Source: Methylophilus aquaticus (lineage in GTDB: Bacteria > Pseudomonadota > Gammaproteobacteria > Burkholderiales > Methylophilaceae). From it: a DNA stretch of 64,000 bases. The stretch's first letter is position 1; each line of letters opens with the position of its first letter. Under the pieces are notes generated by a model. That model saw only the letters and a program-made list of their open reading frames with translations, did no database searches and was not told the DNA's origin. The translations under genes and the position numbers were made by a program. The stretch is taken from contig NZ_JAVCAP010000031.1 in the NCBI RefSeq assembly GCF_030769565.1, positions 62,001 through 126,000 on the forward strand, given 5' to 3'. Below are positions 16,261 to 25,583 of this stretch, piece after piece.

Positions 16261-18561
16261 ATGACAGATTCGCTTACAGCGGGTAACACAAATCCTTGGC
16301 AGGGCTTGGATGTCCAGTCTGAGTGGGAGCGTTTTAGTCAGCGCCACACGCAGGAGCCGGATATATGGACCTCTCATGTTTGGGTGGACAATATGCATTG
16401 CGCTGCATGCAGCGGTCGCATTGAACAGTCGGTTAAACAAATGCATGGCGTGCTTGGTGTGCATGCCAGTGCTGCTTCCAAGCGCGTCAAAGTGATTTGG
16501 GATGCAAACGTCGTACATCCTTCCCAATGGTTTGCCAATCTGAACGCCATTGGCTATCCGGCATTGCCAGTCAACGAATACCATGCGGTGACTGATAGAA
16601 CACGCGATCAGCGGAAAATGCTATGGCGGTTGGTGGTTGCAGTGTTCTGCATGATGCAGGTCATGATGTATGCCTACCCGACCTATGTGTCCGACAGCAA
16701 CGACATTACCCCGGATATGATTCAGTTGCTGAAATGGGCATCATGGCTGCTGACTTTGCCGGTGATGCTGTTTTCTTCTACACCTTTTCTCTCGCAAGCC
16801 TGGCTGAGTCTGCGTCAGCGTCAGCTGGGCATGGATGTGCCTGTTGCGCTTGGCATTATAGTGGCCTTTGTGATAAGTACGCTGGCGACCTTTGCACCTG
16901 GCGGCTGGTGGGGGGATGTTACTTATTATGACTCGCTCACTATGTTTGTCAGTTTTTTGCTGTGTGGCCGCTGGCTCGATGTGAAGTTACGCAACCGGAC
17001 TGCCGGTGCGTTGGAAAACATGATGCGTCGCTTACCACATGCTGTGCTTAAGAAAAATGAAGCCGGTGAATGGGTGCAGATTGCCGCGAGTAATATCGAT
17101 GTTGGTGATGTATTGTATGTCCGGCCGGGTGAAGTCTTTGCCGCCGACGGAAAGCTGATTGCAGGTAACACAAGCGTCGATGAGTCCATGCTGACTGGCG
17201 AATCAGAGCCGGTGTTAAAGTCTACAGGTGCGCAAGTGATTGCCGGTTCAGGTAATTTGACTTCAGTAGTAGAAATGCAGGTGCAGCAAGTCGGCGAAGG
17301 CACCCAATATCATGCACTTGTCAATTTAATGGCTTCAGCCTCTACCGAAAAACCTGGTATTGCATTGCTGGCTGACAAAGTAGCCCAGCCGTTTTTGTGG
17401 GGCGTGTTGCTGGCGGCCTTGTTTGCGGTTATTTTTTGGTGGACCACCGATCCGGTTAAAGCGGTAATGTCGGCAGTTGCCGTGCTGGTGGTCACTTGTC
17501 CTTGTGCATTATCGCTCGCCACACCTGCGGCCATGTTGGCCAGTGCTGGAACCTTTGCCAAAGGTGGTGTACTTATCCGTCGTTTACAGGCCATTCAGGC
17601 GCTCAGTGAAATTGATACTATCGTCTTTGATAAAACCGGCACGCTGACAGAAAATTTGCAGCAGGTGGTGTTGCTGGATAGCCATCCGGATTGGAACAGC
17701 ACTTTGTTGCTGAATTTGACGGCTACCATTAGTAGAGATTCATTGCATCCTGTTGCTAAGGCTTTGTATACATTTGCTAAAAAAGAGAACGCTGCTGAGC
17801 ATTTGCCGATGCAGGATTGGCAAGAAATTGTGGGTGGCGGTATTTCTGCAACATTAGTCACACAGGATCAGCAGTCTATTGCGTTAAAATTGGGCAATGC
17901 ATCATTTTGCGAGGTGCATACGGAGGCTGATGCCGGTGTGCAGCGCTTGGTATACTTGGTAGCCGGTCACACTGTGTTGGCAAGATTTGGTTTGTCTGAG
18001 CAAACCAAGCCGCAAGCAAAAGCGGCCATTTCACAATTAATTTCGCAAGGCTATGAGATTCAGCTCTTATCTGGTGATAGAATAGCCGCCGTGAAAAATC
18101 TGGCAGCGAAACTGGGAATCCAGGTCGCACTAGGTTTACAAAAAGCAGAAAATAAGCTGCAAAACGTCAAGGCGTTGCAACAACAGGGGCGAAAAGTTTT
18201 AATGGTAGGTGATGGTTTGAATGACGGCCCTGTCATTGCCGCAGCGCATACTTCTATTGCAATGGGCACCGGCGTTCCACTCACGCAGGCACAGGCCGAT
18301 ATGGTGGTTATGGGTAATGATATCGGTGTGTTGGTGTCGCTCATTTCTCACTGCAAAAAAACCATCCTCATCGTAAAACAAAATTTGTTATGGGCAGCGT
18401 TGTATAACGCTGCCGGGGTGCCTTTGGCGATTATGGGACTTCTTCCTGCCTGGCTTGCCGGCTTAGGCATGGCGGCCAGTTCGCTATTGGTGTTGCTAAA
18501 TGCATTGCGCCTTACCAAGTGGCAAAAAGGCGTGTTGGCAGAAAGGGCAAAGGTCGCCTGA
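16261..18561 (+). CDS. ccoI: Copper-translocating P-type ATPase for cbb3 oxidase (CcoI/FixI)
   Basis: This 766-residue P1B-type ATPase has an N-terminal heavy-metal-binding domain with the CxxC motif MHCAACSGR (about residues 43-51) and several membrane helices. TGES lies near residue 318. The metal-site motif CPC (TCPCALSLATP) lies near residue 413, the phosphorylation site DKTGTLT near residue 457 and GDGLNDGP near residue 651. Its place directly before ccoS and ccoNOQP identifies it as the CcoI/FixI type, which supplies copper for CuB of the cbb3 oxidase, and not the detoxifying CopA. The stop overlaps the ccoS start (TGATG). Confidence 0.93.
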   Translation: MTDSLTAGNTNPWQGLDVQSEWERFSQRHTQEPDIWTSHVWVDNMHCAACSGRIEQSVKQMHGVLGVHASAASKRVKVIWDANVVHPSQWFANLNAIGYPALPVNEYHAVTDRTRDQRKMLWRLVVAVFCMMQVMMYAYPTYVSDSNDITPDMIQLLKWASWLLTLPVMLFSSTPFLSQAWLSLRQRQLGMDVPVALGIIVAFVISTLATFAPGGWWGDVTYYDSLTMFVSFLLCGRWLDVKLRNRTAGALENMMRRLPHAVLKKNEAGEWVQIAASNIDVGDVLYVRPGEVFAADGKLIAGNTSVDESMLTGESEPVLKSTGAQVIAGSGNLTSVVEMQVQQVGEGTQYHALVNLMASASTEKPGIALLADKVAQPFLWGVLLAALFAVIFWWTTDPVKAVMSAVAVLVVTCPCALSLATPAAMLASAGTFAKGGVLIRRLQAIQALSEIDTIVFDKTGTLTENLQQVVLLDSHPDWNSTLLLNLTATISRDSLHPVAKALYTFAKKENAAEHLPMQDWQEIVGGGISATLVTQDQQSIALKLGNASFCEVHTEADAGVQRLVYLVAGHTVLARFGLSEQTKPQAKAAISQLISQGYEIQLLSGDRIAAVKNLAAKLGIQVALGLQKAENKLQNVKALQQQGRKVLMVGDGLNDGPVIAAAHTSIAMGTGVPLTQAQADMVVMGNDIGVLVSLISHCKKTILIVKQNLLWAALYNAAGVPLAIMGLLPAWLAGLGMAASSLLVLLNALRLTKWQKGVLAERAKVA

Positions 18562-18698
18562 TGGAAATTGCGTTTTTGTTAATACCGCTGGCCGTGATGC
18601 TGGTGTTTGTCATTCTGGGTGGCCTGTGGTGGGCGATTCAAACAGGACAGTTTGAGGATTTGGAAGAAGAGGGCTCCCGAATTCTTGAGCAGGATTGA
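18561..18698 (+). CDS. ccoS: cbb3 oxidase maturation protein CcoS
   Basis: This 45-residue single-helix membrane protein starts MEIAFLLIPLAVMLVFV and ends in an acidic tail (EDLEEEGSRILEQD). It contains the conserved GLWWAIQTGQFEDLE segment of the CcoS/FixS family, required for cofactor insertion into cbb3 oxidase. Its start overlaps the ccoI stop by one base, so the two are coupled. An FNR box begins at its stop codon and separates it from ccoN. Confidence 0.93.
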   Translation: MEIAFLLIPLAVMLVFVILGGLWWAIQTGQFEDLEEEGSRILEQD

Positions 18699-18708
18699 TG
18701 TGTGTCAA
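18695..18708. promoter_or_regulatory. FNR box upstream of ccoNOQP
   Basis: TTGATGTGTGTCAA is a close match to the FNR consensus TTGAT-N4-ATCAA, 99 bases before the ccoN start. The fnr gene of this window (24615-25406) is the obvious candidate regulator, giving low-oxygen induction of the oxidase. Confidence 0.75.
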
Positions 18709-18807
18709 ATTGTCGCAGCTCTGGCTGTGCGATAGTGGGTGCGTATCATAAAAAATGAGTGTTATTTCGAGTAGTTGGGTGTTTGTTTTAATCTTTGGGA
18801 GAAATCC

Positions 18808-20244
18808 ATGCAAAATGCAACCGTGAAGGCTGCGACCTACAATGATACGGTGGTCCGGCAGTTTTCTATCATGGCAGTCGTTTGGGGAGTAGTGGGAACA
18901 CTGATGGGCGTGATTATCGCGTCTCAGCTGGTGTGGCCAGAACTCAACCTGGGCTTGCCATTTACATCTTTTGGTCGTTTACGTCCACTGCATACCAATG
19001 CAGTGATTTTTGCATTTGGTGGCTGTGCTTTATTTGCTACTTCATACTATGTTGTACAGCGTACCTGCCAAACCCGTTTGTTTAGCGATAAGCTTTCGGC
19101 CTTTACTTTCTGGGGCTGGCAGGCGGTGATTGTGGCGGCCGCCATTTCCTTGCCCTTGGGTTACACCCAAGGTAAAGAGTATGGTGAACTGGAATGGCCA
19201 ATTGATATCTTGATCGCGTTGGTCTGGATTGCTTATGCCATTAACTTTTTCGGAACCATCGGTATCCGTAAGGTTAAGCATATTTATGTGGCTAACTGGT
19301 TTTACGGTGCGTTTATTCTGGCTGTAGCTTTGTTGCATATTGTTGAAAGTGCAGCCATTCCAGCAGGCTGGATGAAGTCATATTCTGCTTATGCAGGCGT
19401 ACAAGATGCAATGGTGCAGTGGTGGTATGGCCACAATGCGGTAGGTTTCTTCCTGACTGCAGGTTTTCTGGGCATGATGTACTACTTTGTGCCTAAACAA
19501 GCCGAGCGTCCTGTGTATTCATACAGTTTGTCTATCGTGCACTTCTGGGCGTTGATTTTCACCTACATGTGGGCGGGTCCTCACCACCTGCATTACACTG
19601 CATTGCCTGACTGGACCCAATCTCTGGGTATGGTGTTGTCTTTGATTCTGTTTGCACCAAGCTGGGGCGGTATGATCAACGGTATCATGACCTTGTCCGG
19701 TGCATGGCACAAACTGCGTACAGATCCTATCTTGCGCTTCCTGATTGTTTCACTGTCTTTCTATGGTATGAGTACCTTTGAAGGCCCAATGATGGCAATC
19801 AAGACTGTGAACGCTTTATCTCACTACACTGACTGGACAGTTGGCCACGTGCACTCTGGTGCCTTGGGCTGGGTGGGTTTTGTGTCTATCGGTTCTCTGT
19901 ACTTCCTGATTCCACGCTTGTTTGGTCAAAAACAAATGTACAGCGTGAAAGCGATTGAAGTGCACTTCTGGATGGCGACTATTGGCGTGGTGTTATACAT
20001 CGCTGCCTTGTGGATCTCCGGTGTGATGGAGGGGTTAATGTGGCGCGCTATGAATGCTGACGGTACGCTTGCCTACACATTTGTTGAAAGTGTGAAAGCC
20101 AAGTTCCCGTACTACTTCACACGTGCATTGGGCGGTTTCCTGTACATGACTGGTCTGATCATCATGTTGTGGAACACTATCAAAACTGCAACCAGTGGCA
20201 AACCGGTAACGGTTGATGTTCCCGCTGTTGTTGCGCACGCTTAA
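18808..20244 (+). CDS. ccoN: cbb3-type cytochrome c oxidase subunit I
   Basis: From [10 protein letters not shown] the protein has 478 residues. It is the catalytic heme-copper subunit, an all-helical membrane protein with the conserved histidine motifs [29 protein letters not shown] and [15 protein letters not shown] that ligate hemes b and b3 and CuB. It reduces oxygen at high affinity at the end of the respiratory chain. GGGAGA precedes the ATG. The genes ccoO, ccoQ and ccoP follow in close order, and an FNR box lies upstream. Confidence 0.97.
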   Translation: MQNATVKAATYNDTVVRQFSIMAVVWGVVGTLMGVIIASQLVWPELNLGLPFTSFGRLRPLHTNAVIFAFGGCALFATSYYVVQRTCQTRLFSDKLSAFTFWGWQAVIVAAAISLPLGYTQGKEYGELEWPIDILIALVWIAYAINFFGTIGIRKVKHIYVANWFYGAFILAVALLHIVESAAIPAGWMKSYSAYAGVQDAMVQWWYGHNAVGFFLTAGFLGMMYYFVPKQAERPVYSYSLSIVHFWALIFTYMWAGPHHLHYTALPDWTQSLGMVLSLILFAPSWGGMINGIMTLSGAWHKLRTDPILRFLIVSLSFYGMSTFEGPMMAIKTVNALSHYTDWTVGHVHSGALGWVGFVSIGSLYFLIPRLFGQKQMYSVKAIEVHFWMATIGVVLYIAALWISGVMEGLMWRAMNADGTLAYTFVESVKAKFPYYFTRALGGFLYMTGLIIMLWNTIKTATSGKPVTVDVPAVVAHA

Positions 20245-20254
20245 GGAAGTAGCT

Positions 20255-20881
20255 ATGGCAAATCAACATCACAATAGTGGCAATTTGCACGAGAAAATCG
20301 AAACCAATAACTTTTTGATGATTGTGCTGATTTTTATCACCATCTCATTTGGTGGCCTGGTTGAAATCGTGCCCTTGTTTTTCCAAAAGTCCATGACCGA
20401 ACCGATCAAAGGTTTGATGCCATACACTGCGTTGGAATTGGCCGGACGAGACATTTACTTGCGGGAAGGCTGCTATAACTGCCACTCACAGATGATTCGT
20501 CCGTTCCATGCCGAAACCATGCGTTATGGTCATTACTCGGTGGCTGGCGAGTATGTGTACGACCATCCATTTCAATGGGGAAGTAAACGTACAGGCCCAG
20601 ACCTACATCGTGTAGGTGGCAAATACAGTGATGACTGGCAACGTGTGCACTTGCACAACCCGCGTGATGTCGTGCCTGAATCTATCATGCCTGCTTATCC
20701 ATGGCTTGAAGAGAATCTGGTAGACGATAAAACGATCGGTGACCACATGGCGGCTTTACGTAAAGTAGGCGTGCCATACACTGATGAGCAGATCAAAACT
20801 GCCGGCGAAGAAGTGAAGGGTAAAACCGAACAAGACGCCTTGGTGGCTTATCTGCAAATATTGGGTACACACTTGAAATAA
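20255..20881 (+). CDS. ccoO: cbb3-type cytochrome c oxidase subunit II (monoheme)
   Basis: From [10 protein letters not shown] (GGAAG upstream) it has 208 residues. One N-terminal membrane helix (about residues 20-40) anchors a periplasmic cytochrome c domain with the heme motif CYNCH near residue 72. A later methionine in the [10 protein letters not shown] segment is the likely axial ligand. It passes electrons from CcoP to CcoN. The gap after ccoN is ten bases, so the genes are co-transcribed. Confidence 0.96.
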   Translation: MANQHHNSGNLHEKIETNNFLMIVLIFITISFGGLVEIVPLFFQKSMTEPIKGLMPYTALELAGRDIYLREGCYNCHSQMIRPFHAETMRYGHYSVAGEYVYDHPFQWGSKRTGPDLHRVGGKYSDDWQRVHLHNPRDVVPESIMPAYPWLEENLVDDKTIGDHMAALRKVGVPYTDEQIKTAGEEVKGKTEQDALVAYLQILGTHLK

Positions 20882-20894
20882 CAGGAGACGCGCC

Positions 20895-21032
20895 ATGGAA
20901 GTGAATACATTACGAATTTTGTTTACTGTCATCAGCTTTGTCGCGTTTGTGGCAATTGCAATATGGGCATGGCGCAATCGCAACTCCTCACAGTTTAAAG
21001 ACGCGCAGAATCTGCCGTTCGATCAAGACTAA
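20895..21032 (+). CDS. ccoQ: cbb3-type oxidase subunit CcoQ
   Basis: This 45-residue protein starts MEVNTLRILFTVISFVAFV, has a single membrane helix, and ends in the polar tail NLPFDQD. Size, position between ccoO and ccoP, and the WAWRN segment fit CcoQ, which stabilises the oxidase complex. AGGAG lies upstream. Confidence 0.92.
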   Translation: MEVNTLRILFTVISFVAFVAIAIWAWRNRNSSQFKDAQNLPFDQD

Positions 21033-21062
21033 TCGCTGTGTGGAAAGGTTAAGGAAAACATC

Positions 21063-21959
21063 ATGAATGATTTTGTAAACGGATTTTGGCCGATCTGGAT
21101 TTCGACCATTACCTTGGGCGGGATTGCCTTTTGCGTAGGCTTGCTGATTTTTGCAAGCCGCGTCAAAGTGACACTATACAGTGATAATACCAATGGCCAT
21201 GAATGGGATGGCATTAAAGAAATGAACAATCCGCTGCCAATGTGGTGGGTAGGTTTGTTTGTGATTACCGTGATTTTCGGCCTGGTTTACCTGTACTTGT
21301 TCCCGGGTCTGGGTACTTACAATGGTAAGTTTGGCTGGTCTGAGGTCAAGCAGTACGAAGCTGAAGTTGCAAAGAACAACGACAAGATTGCACCTTTGTA
21401 TGCCAAGTACGCAGCAATTCCGGTAGAAGAACTTGCCAAAGTGCCCGAAGCACGTGATATCGGCAAGCGTATTTTCCTGAACAACTGTGCGGCTTGTCAT
21501 GGTTCAGATGCCAAAGGGAGCCGCGGCTTTCCTAACTTGACCGATAACGACTGGCTGTACGGTGGTGTACCGGAAAAAATTACCGAAACCATCAACAACG
21601 GTCGTAATGGCATCATGCCGCCAATGGCTGCTGCGCTTGGCACTGAAGAAGATGTTAAAAATGTAGCCAACTACGTATTGAGCCTGTCTGGCAGCATTCA
21701 TGACTCTGGTCGTGCCAATGCCGGTAAGGACAAATTTGTGGTCTGTGCTGCTTGCCACGGTGCTGAAGGTAAAGGTAACCAGGCCATTGGTGCACCTAAC
21801 CTGTCAGACAATATCTGGCTGCATGGCCAGGGCGAAGCGGCGATTATCAAGCGTATCCATGAAGGTAAAAACAATGTCATGCCTGCCTGGAAAGAGAAAT
21901 TCTCTCCAGAGCAAATTCACTTGTTAACGGCCTACGTGTGGGGCCTGTCAAACAAGTAA
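21063..21959 (+). CDS. ccoP: cbb3-type cytochrome c oxidase subunit III (diheme)
   Basis: This 298-residue protein has two N-terminal membrane helices (the second about residues 58-82) and two cytochrome c domains. The heme motifs are CAACHGSD near residue 142 and CAACHGAEG near residue 230, each followed by a downstream methionine (IMPPM, VMPAW). It receives electrons from soluble cytochrome c. It is the last oxidase subunit gene, followed after 29 bases by ccoG. Confidence 0.96.
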   Translation: MNDFVNGFWPIWISTITLGGIAFCVGLLIFASRVKVTLYSDNTNGHEWDGIKEMNNPLPMWWVGLFVITVIFGLVYLYLFPGLGTYNGKFGWSEVKQYEAEVAKNNDKIAPLYAKYAAIPVEELAKVPEARDIGKRIFLNNCAACHGSDAKGSRGFPNLTDNDWLYGGVPEKITETINNGRNGIMPPMAAALGTEEDVKNVANYVLSLSGSIHDSGRANAGKDKFVVCAACHGAEGKGNQAIGAPNLSDNIWLHGQGEAAIIKRIHEGKNNVMPAWKEKFSPEQIHLLTAYVWGLSNK

Positions 21960-21988
21960 TGTTCTTTTAATTAAAAGAGAAACCCATC

Positions 21989-23440
21989 ATGAGCGCATTA
22001 AAAAAGGACGCCGTGAAAGAAACCACCATTCCTGTTGAGGAGGTGGTTTTTTCACTTTATAAATCTGCAGACAAGATCTATGCACGCAGCGTGTCTGGGT
22101 TATTTGACAAGTGGCGATGGCTGATGGTCTGGGTGACACAGCTATTTTTTTACGGTGTGCCATGGTTGCAATGGGATGGTCGTCAGGCCATGTTGTTTGA
22201 TTTAGAAACAAAGCGTTTCTATGTGTTTGGTCTGATATTCCATCCACAAGATTTGATTTATTTGTCCTTTTTGTTGATCGTTTCTGCGCTGGCACTGTTT
22301 TTGTTTACTGCCGTTGCTGGTCGCTTGTGGTGTGGGTTTACATGTCCTCAGACGGTTTATACCGAAATTTTTATGTGGATGGAGACCAAAATAGAGGGCG
22401 ATCGTTTGGCCCGTATGCGATTGGATGAGGGCGGCTGGACTGCCAAAAAACTCTCGCGTAAAACCATGAAGCATATAGCGTGGCTATTGTTTGCATTGTG
22501 GACTGGTATTACATTCGTTGGCTATTTTTCGCCAATACGCGATTTGCTTTTTAATATGCAGCTGTTACAGCTTAGTGGTTGGGAAACCTTCTGGGTGGCT
22601 TTTTACGGCTTTGCAACCTATGGTAACGCTGGTTTTATGCGTGAGCAGGTTTGCAAGTACATGTGTCCTTACGCGCGCTTTCAAAGTGCTATGTTCGATG
22701 ATGACACGCTCATCGTGACTTATGATGAAGCACGCGGTGAGCCACGTGGCGCACGCTCGAAAAAACTGGCAGAAAAAGAAACTGGTCTGGGTAGTTGTAT
22801 TGATTGCAGTATTTGTGTGCAAGTATGTCCGACCGGGATTGATATTCGCAAAGGCTTGCAATACGAGTGTATCGGTTGCGGCGCCTGTATCGATGCTTGT
22901 GATGATGTAATGGATAAAATGGGCTACGAAAAAGGCCTAATCAAGTACTCCACACAAAATGCCATGCAAAATGGCTGGACGCGTAGCCAAATGCTGCGTC
23001 GACTGGTGCGTCCACGTGTGTTAGTCTATTCAGCCATTTTGAGTTTGCTGATGGTGGGTATGGTGGTCAGTTTATACATGAAGCCTGATTTCAGAGTGGA
23101 TATATTGCGTGATCGCGGTATGATGGGGCGTTTTACCAATGATGGTAAGATCGAGAACGTGTTTAATCTCAAGCTGGAAAATGATACTGAAGTTGCTCGT
23201 GATTATGCACTAACGGTTTCAGGTCTAGATGGTCTAACCTTTAATTACTCTGACAGCAATGGCATGAACGGTGAGTTTTCTGGCGTTAAACCTTTTGAAA
23301 CCCGTAATGTGGTCATTGAAATGCAATTGCCAGATGGTGTCGCCAGACCTGGATCACACAAAATTTATTTTGAAGTAACGGATTTACAAAGCAAGCAAAC
23401 ACTTAAAGAGAAATCCGTCTTTATTATTCCCGTTAACTAG
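21989..23440 (+). CDS. ccoG: cbb3 oxidase accessory protein CcoG (RdxA/FixG), 4Fe-4S membrane protein
   Basis: This 483-residue protein has an NapH-like membrane part with WCGFTCPQTVY and YMCPYARFQ. Two 4Fe-4S clusters are bound by CIDCSICVQVCP and CIGCGACIDACD (about residues 267-300), and an Ig-like C-terminal domain follows. CcoG of Rhodobacter has been described as a cupric reductase that supplies Cu(I) for oxidase assembly. The gene stands between ccoP and the short fixH/ccoH gene, whose start lies nine bases after its stop. Confidence 0.95.
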   Translation: MSALKKDAVKETTIPVEEVVFSLYKSADKIYARSVSGLFDKWRWLMVWVTQLFFYGVPWLQWDGRQAMLFDLETKRFYVFGLIFHPQDLIYLSFLLIVSALALFLFTAVAGRLWCGFTCPQTVYTEIFMWMETKIEGDRLARMRLDEGGWTAKKLSRKTMKHIAWLLFALWTGITFVGYFSPIRDLLFNMQLLQLSGWETFWVAFYGFATYGNAGFMREQVCKYMCPYARFQSAMFDDDTLIVTYDEARGEPRGARSKKLAEKETGLGSCIDCSICVQVCPTGIDIRKGLQYECIGCGACIDACDDVMDKMGYEKGLIKYSTQNAMQNGWTRSQMLRRLVRPRVLVYSAILSLLMVGMVVSLYMKPDFRVDILRDRGMMGRFTNDGKIENVFNLKLENDTEVARDYALTVSGLDGLTFNYSDSNGMNGEFSGVKPFETRNVVIEMQLPDGVARPGSHKIYFEVTDLQSKQTLKEKSVFIIPVN

Positions 23441-23449
23441 GAGCACCAT

Positions 23450-23704
23450 GTGCAAGACTCACTAAAAAGCTGGTATCAAAATCCTTATGTGTGGATGCTG
23501 ATTGCTGGTCCGCTGGCGGTCATTATTGCCAGCATGATTACGGTATACTTGGCGATTACGCATCCTGACCCAGCAATTGATGACTATTATCGTAAAGGTA
23601 TTGAAATCAATAAGACGTTAGAAGCTGCTGAGCAGAACGAGGCTATGGCGCCAGCAGTACAGGCCAGAAACCACGCCCAAACTGGCTTAAAATCCAACCA
23701 TTGA
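23450..23704 (+). CDS. ccoH: Short FixH/CcoH-like membrane protein
   Basis: The frame starts with GTG six bases after AGGAG; an ATG two bases earlier is out of frame and leads to a stop after five codons. The 84-residue product has one membrane helix (VWMLIAGPLAVIIASMITVYLAI) followed by DDYYRKGIEINKTLE, the signature of the FixH N-terminal region. Typical FixH proteins are about twice as long and carry a periplasmic domain, which is missing here. Its place after ccoG fits CcoH, a cbb3 assembly factor. Assignment rests on motif and context. Confidence 0.82.
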   Translation: MQDSLKSWYQNPYVWMLIAGPLAVIIASMITVYLAITHPDPAIDDYYRKGIEINKTLEAAEQNEAMAPAVQARNHAQTGLKSNH

Positions 23705-23714
23705 ATTAACTATT

Positions 23715-23741
23715 ACAGGCAGCCGGAGGGTTGCCTGTTTT
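23715..23741 (+). terminator. Terminator of the cco gene cluster
   Basis: ACAGGCAGCC pairs with GGTTGCCTGT (one G-T pair) around a GGAG-type loop and is followed by TTTTG. It ends between the convergent ccoH and radical SAM genes. Confidence 0.7.
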
Positions 23742-23742
23742 G

Positions 23743-24594
23743 TTATGCGAAGACACTGACTTGGTATCCTGCATTACGCAGTGTTTCGGCATACTCTTCC
23801 AAAATCATGACTGAGACCGGTGCAATGCTGCTGCTTAAAGGCTGTTGACCGGGTCTGGCAATGCCATACAACAATACGCCCGCAATTTCTGATTTAACTT
23901 TATCCAGTAACTCAATATAAGGCAGCAGGGATGGCGTAGTGACGAGGCCATGATTTGTTTTGCGTGTGACGATGGCGGTTTGTACCCATGTTCGGCAGTA
24001 TTGGCAGCATGTTTTTAATCTCTGCAAATGTAGTGCGACGGGCAGTCGTGTCTGGTTAATATCTAGCATTTCCTGATCAGTGCCCGCATCCAGTTTAAAC
24101 CAAACTTCTCCATGCAGCATGGACAAGCTGCGCAAAGCATGTTGTACATGGCCATGGTGTAACTGGCTGCCATTGGTAATGACGCGAACTGACTGCGGTC
24201 TCTGTGTGGCAGGGTAAGCGGCTAGCAGCGTAGCGAGGGCTTCTATCGCCTCAGGAAATTGTAGCGATGTTGTTGGTTCGCCATCGCCTGCAAATGCAAT
24301 ATCACTCACCACCGCATTGATTAAAAGACCTTGGCTGCTTAAATAATCGATCAGCCATTGCAAACAGCCTTGTAATTCATCCATGAGTTGCGGAACGTTA
24401 ATGATTGGTGAATGACCACGATGCAGCCCATGCACTTGGCAATAGATGCATTGCCAGTTGCAGGCATGATTGGGATGCAAGTTGATACCCAATGATAAAC
24501 CTTGTGCACGACGAGACAATACGGGGTAAACATATTGCCATTGTTGCTGCGCAGCATAGTGTGACAACGCTGCAAATAATGTTGCAGGTTCCAT
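23743..24594 (-). CDS. Radical SAM protein (COG0731-like)
   Basis: This 283-residue protein has the cluster motif CNWQCIYC (CxxxCxxC) near residues 40-47, followed by the SAM-binding segment FAGDGEPTTS near residues 100-110 and ITNGSQL. The architecture resembles the small family related to the radical SAM domain of Tyw1 (Fe-S oxidoreductases, COG0731). Substrate unknown. It is convergent with ccoH and lies just downstream of fnr on the same strand (20-base gap), so it is probably co-transcribed with fnr. An anaerobic or low-oxygen function is inferred only from this setting. Confidence 0.8.
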   Translation of the reverse strand: MEPATLFAALSHYAAQQQWQYVYPVLSRRAQGLSLGINLHPNHACNWQCIYCQVHGLHRGHSPIINVPQLMDELQGCLQWLIDYLSSQGLLINAVVSDIAFAGDGEPTTSLQFPEAIEALATLLAAYPATQRPQSVRVITNGSQLHHGHVQHALRSLSMLHGEVWFKLDAGTDQEMLDINQTRLPVALHLQRLKTCCQYCRTWVQTAIVTRKTNHGLVTTPSLLPYIELLDKVKSEIAGVLLYGIARPGQQPLSSSIAPVSVMILEEYAETLRNAGYQVSVFA

Positions 24595-24614
24595 AATCAG
24601 GCGCGGAACAGTGA

Positions 24615-25406
24615 CTAGCAGGTGCTGGAGTTAAAAATGGTTTTCAGCTTCTCGTGGTCAAGAATACGTACATTTTTCTGTTTGACCTCGATAATGCCCT
24701 CATCGCTAAACTTGGAGAAAGTCCGGCTGACGGTTTCCAGTTTCATGCCGAGATAGCTGCCGATTTCTTCACGTGTCATGCGTAAAATCAGTTCTGATTT
24801 GGAGTAACCACGAGCATGCAAACGCTGCAACAGGTTGAGTAAAAACGCTGCCAGGCGCTCTTCGGCGCGCATATTCGCCAGCAACATCATCACGCCGTTT
24901 TCACGCACAATTTCGCGACTCATGATTTTGTGCACATGGCGCTGCAATACAGGAATCTCGCGCGACAAATCTTCGACATGATTGAACGGCATCACACAGA
25001 CCTCTGCATCTTCCAGTGCAATCGCATTGCAGTTGTGTTTGTCAGCCACAATGCCATCAAGGCCGACAATTTCACCTGCCATTTGAAACCCTGTCACTTG
25101 TTCACGACCATCTTCTGAAACTACGCAAGTTTTGAAAAAGCCGGTACGGATTGCATACAGTGTGGTGAAAGCATCACCACTGCTATACAAGTGGCCGCCT
25201 TGCTTGATCTTTTTACGGGTTGCCACCATACCATCCAGCTGTTTCATTTCATCCGTACTTAAGCCGATGGGCAAGCACAATTCACGAAGGTTGCAGTTTG
25301 AGCAAGCAACTTTAAAACTTGATTCTGCATGCATGCTGATGGTCTTTGCAGGTCGTTGTAGATGCTCTGTATTATACGCTTCTTCTTGCGTGATTTCATT
25401 GAACAT
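24615..25406 (-). CDS. fnr: FNR-type oxygen-sensing transcription regulator
   Basis: This 263-residue CRP/FNR-family protein has an N-terminal cysteine cluster CSNCNLRELC (about residues 35-44). A further cysteine in the cyclic-nucleotide-like domain completes the four ligands of an oxygen-labile 4Fe-4S cluster. The C-terminal helix-turn-helix is REEIGSYLGMKLETVSRTFS, with the ExxSR contact pattern that reads TTGAT half-sites. The divergent region to hemN contains an FNR box at 25464-25477, which suggests autoregulation and control of hemN. It probably also controls ccoN through the box at 18695. Confidence 0.95.
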   Translation of the reverse strand: MFNEITQEEAYNTEHLQRPAKTISMHAESSFKVACSNCNLRELCLPIGLSTDEMKQLDGMVATRKKIKQGGHLYSSGDAFTTLYAIRTGFFKTCVVSEDGREQVTGFQMAGEIVGLDGIVADKHNCNAIALEDAEVCVMPFNHVEDLSREIPVLQRHVHKIMSREIVRENGVMMLLANMRAEERLAAFLLNLLQRLHARGYSKSELILRMTREEIGSYLGMKLETVSRTFSKFSDEGIIEVKQKNVRILDHEKLKTIFNSSTC

Positions 25407-25463
25407 GGTTTGACGCTTCCCTTATGTTTTTGCGCATTATGCAAGAATGCCCGAGCTTGGAGT

Positions 25464-25477
25464 TTGATGTGCGTCAA
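25464..25477. promoter_or_regulatory. FNR box between fnr and hemN
   Basis: TTGATGTGCGTCAA matches the FNR consensus TTGAT-N4-ATCAA except for one base. It lies in the divergent promoter region, 58 bases from the fnr start and 107 from hemN, so it could act on either or both. Confidence 0.75.
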
Positions 25478-25583
25478 TAATGATGTCATTCAGCTGTGGC
25501 AAAGTGTCGGTGATGATGGGGCCCGCAGATGATGCAAACATTCTGGTGCCCTGCAATTAAGCAAAGAGAGTGTTACGCGACCC

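Noticed and set aside
16008-16289. 93-codon minus-strand frame between metG and ccoI
   Set aside because: It runs from ccoI antisense sequence through A/T-rich spacer into the MITE; its end is repeat-derived and it has no coding character.
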